The position numbers and the translations under genes are program-made. A model generated the notes under the pieces. The model was not told where the DNA came from, searched no databases, and was given only the letters and a program-made list of their open reading frames with translations. Of a stretch of 5,822 nucleotides of DNA, positions 1 through 5,469 are shown piece after piece. Position 1 is the stretch's first letter. Every line of letters starts with the position of its first letter. Source of the stretch: Chromatiales bacterium (lineage in GTDB: Bacteria; Pseudomonadota; Gammaproteobacteria; Chromatiales; Chromatiaceae); contig JAKSCN010000263.1 of the NCBI GenBank assembly GCA_022360595.1, positions 1 through 5,822 on the forward strand, read 5' to 3'.

Positions 1-178
1 CGCCCACCAATATCTTGGCCCCAAGAGCGGGGTTGACCGGTGAGCCCACGGCCATGCCGCCGGGGCAGACCGAGCAGGCTACCCCCCCGGCGCTGCCGAT
101 CAGGACCGTGGCGGAACCTTGAACAATCAGGCCTTTGGCGGCCTTGTCGCCCAGGCGGGCGGCGGGTTTACCAGGCAT
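1..178 (-). CDS. PAAR/Rhs-type protein, N-terminal fragment (cut by window edge)
   Basis: The first 59 codons of a protein that continues past base 1. It begins MPGKPAARLGD, followed by a glycine-rich stretch containing a GSATVLIG turn, then a VACSVCPGG segment (about residues 33-41) and GSPVNPALGAK (about 45-55). From family knowledge, this is the typical opening of Rhs-repeat proteins: a short PAAR-like beta segment with a CSVCPGG motif and a SPVNPLLGAK-like motif just before the Rhs/YD-repeat shell. PAAR proteins sharpen the T6SS spike, and Rhs proteins enclose a C-terminal toxin. The start is well supported: ATG lies 5 bases after a perfect AAGGAGG. Only the head is visible, so Rhs repeats, toxin domain and immunity gene cannot be confirmed. 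A stand-alone PAAR-like protein or a contact-dependent Rhs toxin is also possible. No other T6SS gene is in the window. Confidence 0.8.
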   Translation of the reverse strand, partial: MPGKPAARLGDKAAKGLIVQGSATVLIGSAGGVACSVCPGGMAVGSPVNPALGAKILVG

Positions 179-183
179 GGCAA

Positions 184-190
184 CCTCCTT
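184..190 (-). promoter_or_regulatory. Strong Shine-Dalgarno of the PAAR/Rhs gene
   Basis: On the minus strand AAGGAGG is followed by five bases (TTGCC) and then ATG. This is a near-ideal anti-16S match and fixes the start at base 178. It is the best ribosome binding site in the window, which suggests efficient translation once the message is made. Confidence 0.85.
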
Positions 191-241
191 GTTACTGCTA
201 GAATCCTTGAATACTTTTGGGGCGATGTTGGGGTAACACAG

Positions 242-265
242 CCGCTATGGCGGGCCATTATGCGG
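242..265 (-). other. Imperfect GC-rich hairpin in the upstream region of the PAAR/Rhs gene
   Basis: Bases 242-245 (CCGC) pair with 262-265 (GCGG), and 247-251 (ATGGC) with 254-258 (GCCAT), leaving a small internal loop. In an RNA running towards the Rhs gene it would lie 63-86 bases before the ATG. No T run follows it on the minus strand, so it is not an obvious terminator. A role in leader folding is only a guess. Confidence 0.35.
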
Positions 266-289
266 TAGATGCATTTAGCATTTTTTTAG

Positions 290-300
290 CTGTGTCACAG
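290..300. repeat. Short perfect inverted repeat CTGTG-T-CACAG
   Basis: Five-base arms around a single central base, a few bases from the G13 run and next to a T7 run (281-287). The geometry could suit a dimeric regulator half-site pair, but the arms are short. The arm spacing does not match a CRP site, which needs six bases between the TGTGA and TCACA arms. No function is assigned. Confidence 0.4.
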
Positions 301-304
301 TTTT

Positions 305-317
305 GGGGGGGGGGGGG
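305..317. repeat. Homopolymer run of 13 G (13 C on the minus strand)
   Basis: Thirteen consecutive G on the plus strand, preceded by TTTT and followed by TTA. The run lies 126 bases upstream of the PAAR/Rhs start codon, outside any coding frame. Tracts this long are prone to polymerase slippage, and in other bacteria they act as phase-variable switches in promoters or coding regions. They are also a common place for sequencing-length error, so the exact count is uncertain. Confidence 0.9.
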
Positions 318-411
318 TTAGGGATTTGGCTTCAGTACTTGCGTTCAAAATGATTGTTAATAGTCCCTCGTGGGCCTGAAACTTTAGATTTAAGGTTGCG
401 ATATAGTCATT

Positions 412-439
412 GCCTACAGAACCGGGTGGTCCTGTAGGC
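412..439 (-). terminator. Strong stem-loop downstream of the pentapeptide gene
   Basis: Arms GCCTACAG (412-419) and CTGTAGGC (432-439) pair perfectly. They continue across one mismatch (A420/C431) into ACC/GGT, closed by a four-base GGGT loop. The structure starts 19 bases past the stop codon of the pentapeptide gene, where a transcript end is expected. No T tract follows on either strand, so this is either an atypical terminator or a 3' stabilising stem rather than a textbook intrinsic terminator. Confidence 0.5.
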
Positions 440-458
440 TACTCAGTGATCAGGTTGA

Positions 459-983
459 TTAGAGGCATTTGCCAATAGAGCCTTCTGCGCAGACCCGGCC
501 ATCGGTCCAGGTGGCGCCGGTGAAGTTGGCTTGTGTCAGGATCGCGCCTTGCAGGTTGGCGCCACGCAGATTGGCGCCGCTCAGGTTGGCATCGACCAGA
601 TTGACCTTGCTCAGGTTGGCCATCATCAAGTTAGCCTGTTGTAGGTTCGCCGCGTGTAAGTGCGCGTTCTGTAGGTTGCTCAGCATCAGATTGGCCTCTT
701 TGAGATTGACCAGTTGCATGATGGCGCTAGAAAGATTGGCCCCCTGCAGGTTGGCCTTGTCGAGGCGCATTTTCTCCATGGAGGCCCCCTCCATATTCAC
801 GCCCGCAAGCTGTGCACCGATTCTGATGGCAGAGGTGCATTGGGCGCCCGGTTCATATTTGCAGGCGCTGTTTTGGTCAGCGTTCTCGCTGATTTTATCG
901 GTCCAGGCGGAGACTGGTGGGCTGCTGATGAGCAGGGCCGCGGACAGCGCGGCCGCACCCGTACAGGTTTTGTCGATTCTCAT
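459..983 (-). CDS. Exported pentapeptide-repeat protein with CX7C caps
   Basis: 174 residues. The start is ATG at 983, because AAAGGA lies eight bases upstream and a clean signal peptide follows: MRIDK, a hydrophobic core (about 8-21), then PPVSA with likely cleavage after Ala26. A longer reading from TTG at 1049 or ATG at 1028 lacks a ribosome site and would bury the signal peptide. Residues 59-158 form 20 uninterrupted pentapeptides of the A(N/D)Lxx type (runs such as GANLR GANLQ), predicting five turns of a right-handed quadrilateral beta-helix. Cysteines 41/49 before the helix and 165/173 after it each have C-x7-C spacing and could form disulfides in the periplasm. The family includes DNA-mimic gyrase protectors, but those are cytoplasmic, so an exported member more likely has a structural or binding role. 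The function is unknown. It may be monocistronic, and the neighbouring Rhs gene is on the same strand. Confidence 0.88.
   Translation of the reverse strand: MRIDKTCTGAAALSAALLISSPPVSAWTDKISENADQNSACKYEPGAQCTSAIRIGAQLAGVNMEGASMEKMRLDKANLQGANLSSAIMQLVNLKEANLMLSNLQNAHLHAANLQQANLMMANLSKVNLVDANLSGANLRGANLQGAILTQANFTGATWTDGRVCAEGSIGKCL
510..809 (-). repeat. 15-bp periodic DNA encoding 20 pentapeptides
   Basis: The pentapeptide block is visible in DNA as a 15-base rhythm in which CAGGTTGGC-like words recur on the plus strand, most regularly at about 545-600. The most identical units are at the protein's C-terminal end (GANLR, GANLQ, DANLS). The N-terminal units (VNMEG, ASMEK) are more degenerate. 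The regular codon pattern also keeps the opposite strand open over 469-999, which is an artefact and not a gene. Confidence 0.8.
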
Positions 984-991
984 ATCTCGTA

Positions 992-997
992 TCCTTT
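992..997 (-). promoter_or_regulatory. Shine-Dalgarno that decides the pentapeptide gene start
   Basis: AAAGGA on the minus strand, eight bases before the ATG at 983. No comparable site precedes the two upstream in-frame alternatives (ATG at 1028, TTG at 1049). This and the signal peptide beginning right at MRIDK fix the start. Confidence 0.7.
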
Positions 998-1108
998 GAT
1001 GGTTTGTATTGTTTGCGGAGACTGCCATCGGTACTGCGATGATCCACAAAATTGCTGCACCCTAGATATGGTTATGCGGGGAGATTACCCCTGTTGTCGC
1101 TGGGTGCT

Positions 1109-1169
1109 AGGGCCTGTTAACGGCCCTCGTGGGTCATGCCGTTAAGCATAGACCCAACTCGGCGGCATG
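1109..1169 (-). promoter_or_regulatory. Three overlapping, mutually exclusive hairpins (possible leader switch)
   Basis: Read directly: AGGGCC (1109-1114) pairs with GGCCCT (1122-1127). TTAACGGC (1117-1124) pairs with GCCGTTAA (1138-1145). CATGCCG (1135-1141) pairs with CGGCATG (1163-1169). Each middle arm is shared, so in a minus-strand RNA the first-made hairpin (1135-1169) would block the second (1117-1145), leaving the third (1109-1127) free. The layout resembles attenuator or riboswitch logic, but no U tract follows the last hairpin and no known riboswitch class is recognised. Confidence 0.4.
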
Positions 1170-1212
1170 GTGCCGGATCGGGGACTTATTGTAATTGATC
1201 GAAATCAGAAAA

Positions 1213-1218
1213 ATTATA
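1213..1218 (-). promoter_or_regulatory. Candidate -10 box TATAAT for the pentapeptide gene
   Basis: A perfect TATAAT on the minus strand, eight bases beyond the MFS stop codon and in AT-rich DNA. No good TTGACA-like element is found 16-18 bases upstream and there is no extended TGn, so a sigma-70 promoter is possible but weakly supported. It would drive the pentapeptide gene with a long structured leader. Confidence 0.3.
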
Positions 1219-1225
1219 GTGGTAA

Positions 1226-2380
1226 TTAACTATTTTTATGCCGTAGTTCGGAAAAACCGGCGCTGAGCAGTACCGGCAATAGCACCGCGCAGGTCAGTAC
1301 GACACCCTGCCACTGAAACTGCTGCAGCATCAGGCCGCAGATGGAGATACCGATCCAGCCACCCAGGTAGTAGAAGAGCACATAGAGGGCGTTGGCGCGC
1401 CCCTGGCCGCTGTTCACTTTGCGATTCAGTGAGCCGACCGCCGCGGCATGCACCGAGAAAAAACCGGTGCAGAGAATCAGCAGGCCGGCGATTACCGAGA
1501 CCAGGGAGGGCAGCGAGACCAACACCAGCGCTAGAGCAAGAAGTCCCGTGCCGATCAACAGAATGGGGCCGTTGCCGAAGCGGTTGCTGAAACGCCCCGA
1601 CACCGGGCCGAGGAAGATCCCCATGATATAGGTGGTATAGAGCAGGGTGATCAGCTCGGTCGGAAAGTTGAACGGGTCGGCGCTCAGCTTGAAGGGCAGA
1701 AAGTTGAACACCGATGAGAATATGAAAAAGCTACCCGACGCGGTCAGGTAGATGCGCACCAGCTCCCAGCGCTTCAACAGCCGCAAGTAGCCGCCGTGCT
1801 CGTGGGACTGCGAGGGTTGAATCGTCTTTTTTGGGAGCGTCTTAAGTGCCACTATGCTGGAGATCAGAATCAGTACCGCCGCGGAGATGAAGGCGTAGCG
1901 CCAGTGCAGGGGCGGGTGAATCCAGCCGCCCAGCAGGCGTCCGCCCAACCCACCAAGCACTGTCGCCGAAATATAAGAGCCCATAATCACATTAAGCCGT
2001 TCAGCCGGCAGTGTCTTGGAGAGATAGGCGGCGACACAAGTGGTCATGGCCGGAATGAATAGCCCCTGCACAAAGCGGGCGCTGATCAGTACCCAGAGGT
2101 TGTCGGTGGTTGCGCAGATCACATTGGCCGTGGCCACGGCCAGGCTGCCGAGCAGAATAATGGGGCGGATCGGATAGCGGTCGACTGCCGCACCAAAGGG
2201 CAGATTGGCTAAAGCAATCCCCAGAATGACCGCGGCCACTGAGTAGGATACGGTGGCGGGGGCGGCGCCAAACTCATGTTGGAGCACAGGCAGCACCGGC
2301 TGGGTGATGTAGACGTTGGTAAATGAGGCTGCCACTAACGCAAAGACGGTTAGCTGCAGGCGTAAGGAGTTACTGCTCAA
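1226..2380 (-). CDS. MFS transporter, 12-helix drug/arabinose-efflux type (YnfM-like)
   Basis: 384 residues, the usual length for a 12-helix major facilitator exporter. Seen: hydrophobic helices along the whole chain; motif A between helices 2 and 3 (GAAVDRYPIRP, 63-73); an ARFVQG segment (101-106) matching the helix-4 motif B; a glycine-rich VLGGLGGRLLGG segment (141-152) like the antiporter motif C on helix 5; a polar central loop (about 182-207); and a second motif-A-like turn (GPVSGRFSNRFG, 258-269). The family exports small molecules across the inner membrane by proton antiport. The substrate here is unknown. The start is inferred as TTG (2380-2378), overlapping the pump's TGA as TTGA, with a weak GGA seven bases upstream. 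No ATG lies close enough to preserve helix 1, so translation probably depends on coupling to the pump gene. The tight overlap suggests a role in the same efflux response. Confidence 0.87.
   Translation of the reverse strand: MSSNSLRLQLTVFALVAASFTNVYITQPVLPVLQHEFGAAPATVSYSVAAVILGIALANLPFGAAVDRYPIRPIILLGSLAVATANVICATTDNLWVLISARFVQGLFIPAMTTCVAAYLSKTLPAERLNVIMGSYISATVLGGLGGRLLGGWIHPPLHWRYAFISAAVLILISSIVALKTLPKKTIQPSQSHEHGGYLRLLKRWELVRIYLTASGSFFIFSSVFNFLPFKLSADPFNFPTELITLLYTTYIMGIFLGPVSGRFSNRFGNGPILLIGTGLLALALVLVSLPSLVSVIAGLLILCTGFFSVHAAAVGSLNRKVNSGQGRANALYVLFYYLGGWIGISICGLMLQQFQWQGVVLTCAVLLPVLLSAGFSELRHKNS
2377..2380 (-). promoter_or_regulatory. TTGA stop/start overlap coupling the RND and MFS genes
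   Basis: The pump's TGA (2379-2377) and the inferred TTG start of the MFS gene (2380-2378) overlap by four bases. This is the TTG version of the common ATGA arrangement. It implies re-initiation by ribosomes ending the pump, with the rare start codon lowering MFS output. Confidence 0.6.
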
Positions 2381-5300
2381 AGGATATTCCGCTGACGTCG
2401 GGTAGTGGCAACACGGCTACCCATAAAAATACGATAGAGTAACGGAATCACGAAAAGGGTCAATATGGACGAGAGGGCCAGCCCCCAGACAATGGCGGTA
2501 GCTACGGGACTCCAGATCAGTGAGTGGCCCCCCAGCCCGGTTGCCAGTGAGAAGAGACCGGCGATGGTGGTTAGGGTGGTGATCATGATCGGAATTACCC
2601 GTCGCCGCGCTGCGTAAATAGTGGCGTGCAACACGCTCATACCGTTGTTGAGGCGTGCGTTGGCGGCACTGATCAGCACAATCGCAGCGTTTACCGCGAT
2701 ACCCGCCAGCGCCACCACACCGTACATAGTGAACAGGCTGAGTGGGTTGCCGGTGATCAGTAACCCAACAACCACACCGGTGAAGGCCATCGGGACGGTA
2801 ACCAGGATCATCAGCGGTTGGAAATAGCTCTTGAACTGGGTACCGAGAATCATATACATCAGGCCGATGCCGAACAGGAACAGCACCAGAATCGAGTCCA
2901 GGCTCTCCTGGATATCATCCAGCTCCCCTGAAAAGTCGAGGTCGATGGTTGGGTAGTTGCTGTGGATCTTCTCCCAGCCGTCCAAAATAGCGGCATTGGC
3001 CTTGACCGTGTCGGTCAACGCTTTGTCGATATCCGCCTCGACGGTGATGGTACGGCGGAAGTTGCAGTGTCGAATATTGCCGAGTGAGGGCTCAATTTTG
3101 CTCTCCACCAGTTCGCTTAGCGGCATTCGCCCACCCCCCTCCAGCGGAAGGGTGAAGTTGCTGCTGGCATGGATATTGGTGAGTACTGCCGGCTTGGCCC
3201 GCACACGAACCTCCAGCTCTTCACCACGATCTTGCATCTTGGCCACCACCTCGCCGTCGACCAGCAGTCGCACGGTGCGGGTCACTTCGGCCGGGGAGAT
3301 GCCGGCTCGGCGTGCGGCATCCTGATTAACTTTCAGACTCAGTGACATTTGCCCTTGGCTGTCGTCGTCAGTGATGTCGCGAATGGCCGGGTTCTGGCGC
3401 ATGATCTGTTTCAAGTCGACTACGGCGCGGCGTATCTGCTCGGTCTCGTCACCGCGCACTTTGATGATGATCGGTTTGGCGGTGGGCGGACCACCCGCCA
3501 GGCGCAGAAAGGTGATTTTGCTGGGGCCAGGGGTGCTGACGATGGTCTCGCGCATCGACTCGATCATCTCATCCACACTGCGTAGCCCATCGCTCTCGGG
3601 GTTGAGTGCCACCATCACCTGGCCATAATGGTCGCCAAAGAAGGGGGCTGTTTCGGTAAACATCTGGCCGGAATAGCTGAGGATATTGCGCACCTCGCCC
3701 GGTTCGACCTGACTGCGCACGCGCTCCTCCACCTCCAGCACCTTCTGCAGGGTGACATCCAACGGTGTTCCCGCCGGCATCTCCAGGTTGACGTAGAAGA
3801 GACGTATCGGATCAGAGGCGAAGAAGTCCATTTTTACCGCGCCATTCAAAGTGGCATACAGCGCTGTGGCAAACATGAAAACAATAATCAGCAAGATGCG
3901 CCTCGGATAGCGCATGGCACGAATCAGCAGGCGGGTATACTTGACGCGTATCCAGTGCAGTGCTGTGACCCGGGCTTTATGGGTTCGCGATGGCCGGTCA
4001 AAATTGATTCTCGCCCCTAGAATATGGGTAGGCAGCATCCAGTAGGCCTCCACCAGACTGACTGCCAGTGCGATGGTCACCACCAACGGGATGATCAGCA
4101 TGAACTTGCCGAGAATGCCCGGTAGCAACATCAGCGGCAGGAAGGCGGCCATGGTCGTGAGCACGGCGGTAGTAACTGGGGCGACCACCTCTTTCAGGGC
4201 TCCCAGGGTGGCGCTGAGCGCTTCGCTGCCGCGCTGCAGTCGATAGTAGATCGATTCGACCACCACCACGGCGTCATCCACCAGCATGCCTAAGCTGATA
4301 ACAACCCCCAGCAGTACACTGACGTTCAGTGTCTGACCGATACTGCTGAGGGTCCAGAAGGTGCCGGCCAGAATGAAGGGGATGCCGATGGTGGTCAGCA
4401 GCGAGATACCGGTGCCGAGAAACAGCCAAGTGACCAGCAGGACCATCAGCAGGCCCAGTAGGGCGTTGGTCTGCATAATGTCCAGGGCGTTGCGGGTGAT
4501 CTCCGTCTGATCATCGATCAGTATCACATCGACGCCGGTCTGGTCACTGAACCGGTTGCGCTCATCGATGTATTCGCTGATCCGTTCCACCAGCTCCAGG
4601 GTATTGGCGTTCTCCTTCTTGGTGGTGGCCAGCATCACTGCGGGTCGGTTGTTATAGCGTACTGCGCGATCGGCCTTCTCTCGGGCTCGCACCACTTCGG
4701 CCAGTTCACCCAGTGCGATTTCGCCATTGGCGCCCAATACAGGGAGTTTGGCCAGGTAGCTGGGATCACTATCTTTGCCCACGGTGCGCACCAGCCAGTT
4801 CTGATCATTGAGCCGGGACCGTCCGGCGGAGAGGTCGACGAAGTTGCGGGCAATGGTGTCCGCCAGTTGTGAGGGGCGAACACCTGCTGCCTCCAGGCGT
4901 TCGGGAAGAAAATTGATCTGCAGTTCAGGGTCGTGCAGCGCCGTCTCCAGAATCCTGTCCACACCTTTGATGCGCTCCAGGTCTTTTTTCACATTCTCAG
5001 CCTGACGACGCAGGTTTTCGTCGTCGGCGCTGCCGACTACCGCAATGGTGGCTGTCGGGAAGGCGTTGGCGGTGGTGATCTCAAAGACGAACGGGGTGCT
5101 GGCCTCATCCGGCAGTTCATCCTCGGCGTTCTGCACCTCGCGGCGCAGATCGGTGGTGCGTTTGTCGAATACCTGAGGTTCAATATCCTCGAACCGCACC
5201 AGGATGCTGGAGATACCTTCGCGGCTGACACTGGAGACAAAGCGGATATCGGATACTCGCCGGATCTTGCGCTCGATCACCTCGGTGACCTGCCGCTCTA

Positions 5301-5469
5301 CATCACCCGCGCTGGCGCCGGGCAGCACGGTGGTGATATCGATCCAGTTGAAGTTGATGGTGGGGTCCTGCTCGCGGGGCATCAGGCCGTAAGAGAGGAA
5401 GCCGATCAACAGTACTAGCGCAAAGGTGAGGTTGGCCAGTACGTGATTGGCGAACAACCGCTTCAGCAT
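2377..5469 (-). CDS. RND-family efflux pump, inner-membrane permease subunit
   Basis: 1030 residues, full length for the AcrB/HAE-1-like superfamily. It exchanges protons for substrate and works as a trimer with a periplasmic adaptor and an outer-membrane channel. Layout: helix 1 (about 10-29); first periplasmic porter/docking region (30-334); helices 2-6 (about 335-490, with SLVEAYWMLP at 471-480); helix 7 (about 522-541); second periplasmic region (542-857); helices 8-12 (858-1015). The helix-4 motif LGMLVDDAVVVVES keeps the proton-relay pair Asp398-Asp399. On helix 10 the segment AGIAVNAAIVL (922-932) has Asn927 where AcrB has Lys940, a substitution I associate with other RND subgroups rather than with damage. 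The ATG at 5469 shares one base with the adaptor stop (TGATG), with GAGG ten bases upstream. The stop shares four bases with the MFS start. Substrates cannot be told from sequence. No frameshift or truncation is seen. Confidence 0.95.
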   Translation of the reverse strand: MLKRLFANHVLANLTFALVLLIGFLSYGLMPREQDPTINFNWIDITTVLPGASAGDVERQVTEVIERKIRRVSDIRFVSSVSREGISSILVRFEDIEPQVFDKRTTDLRREVQNAEDELPDEASTPFVFEITTANAFPTATIAVVGSADDENLRRQAENVKKDLERIKGVDRILETALHDPELQINFLPERLEAAGVRPSQLADTIARNFVDLSAGRSRLNDQNWLVRTVGKDSDPSYLAKLPVLGANGEIALGELAEVVRAREKADRAVRYNNRPAVMLATTKKENANTLELVERISEYIDERNRFSDQTGVDVILIDDQTEITRNALDIMQTNALLGLLMVLLVTWLFLGTGISLLTTIGIPFILAGTFWTLSSIGQTLNVSVLLGVVISLGMLVDDAVVVVESIYYRLQRGSEALSATLGALKEVVAPVTTAVLTTMAAFLPLMLLPGILGKFMLIIPLVVTIALAVSLVEAYWMLPTHILGARINFDRPSRTHKARVTALHWIRVKYTRLLIRAMRYPRRILLIIVFMFATALYATLNGAVKMDFFASDPIRLFYVNLEMPAGTPLDVTLQKVLEVEERVRSQVEPGEVRNILSYSGQMFTETAPFFGDHYGQVMVALNPESDGLRSVDEMIESMRETIVSTPGPSKITFLRLAGGPPTAKPIIIKVRGDETEQIRRAVVDLKQIMRQNPAIRDITDDDSQGQMSLSLKVNQDAARRAGISPAEVTRTVRLLVDGEVVAKMQDRGEELEVRVRAKPAVLTNIHASSNFTLPLEGGGRMPLSELVESKIEPSLGNIRHCNFRRTITVEADIDKALTDTVKANAAILDGWEKIHSNYPTIDLDFSGELDDIQESLDSILVLFLFGIGLMYMILGTQFKSYFQPLMILVTVPMAFTGVVVGLLITGNPLSLFTMYGVVALAGIAVNAAIVLISAANARLNNGMSVLHATIYAARRRVIPIMITTLTTIAGLFSLATGLGGHSLIWSPVATAIVWGLALSSILTLFVIPLLYRIFMGSRVATTRRQRNIL

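Larger units (their letters stand above)
179..458. other. Intergenic region between pentapeptide gene and PAAR/Rhs gene
   Basis: No convincing gene on either strand. It is AT-richer than its neighbours and contains, from the pentapeptide stop towards the Rhs start: a strong stem-loop (412-439), a 13-G run on the plus strand (305-317, C on the sense strand of the Rhs gene), a compact CTGTG-T-CACAG inverted repeat (290-300), an imperfect GC-rich hairpin (242-265) and the Rhs ribosome binding site. A sense-strand CATAAT (about 256-261) resembles a -10 box, but no -35 match sits at the usual distance, so no Rhs promoter is called. Confidence 0.7.
984..1225 (-). other. Non-coding leader/spacer between MFS gene and pentapeptide gene
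   Basis: 242 bases with no credible gene. It holds a TATAAT box close to the MFS stop (1213-1218) and a set of overlapping inverted repeats (1109-1169). If transcription starts near 1206, the pentapeptide mRNA would carry a leader of roughly 220 bases. No T-tract terminator for the efflux operon is visible, so read-through from the MFS gene is also possible. Confidence 0.6.

Noticed and set aside
269..287. Plus-strand terminator ATGC-ATTTA-GCAT followed by a T run
   Set aside because: Only a four-base AT-rich stem, and no plus-strand gene upstream for it to terminate.
290..300. CRP-like site at CTGTG-T-CACAG
   Set aside because: The arms are separated by a single base, not the six required between TGTGA and TCACA half-sites.
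365..374. CCCTCGTGGG repeated at 365-374 and 1124-1133, on both sides of the pentapeptide gene
   Set aside because: A ten-base match is expected by chance several times in a window of this size, and the flanks do not extend it, so it is not treated as a mobile-element boundary.
469..999. Long plus-strand open frame (176 codons) opposite the pentapeptide gene
   Set aside because: It mirrors the 15-base repeat of the real gene, giving a low-complexity R/L/A-rich product with no ribosome site. The minus-strand product has a signal peptide and clear pentapeptides.
984..1049. 22-residue N-terminal extension of the pentapeptide protein from TTG at 1049
   Set aside because: TTG start with no ribosome site, and it would place the signal peptide internally. 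The ATG at 983 has AAAGGA at good spacing.
714..1145. Plus-strand open frame of 143 codons over the pentapeptide gene and its leader
   Set aside because: No recognisable domain, no ribosome site, and it lies over the real gene and the structured spacer.
3349..4020. Plus-strand open frames opposite the RND gene
   Set aside because: They are shadows of a long GC-rich gene. The minus-strand protein is continuous, full length and clearly an RND pump.
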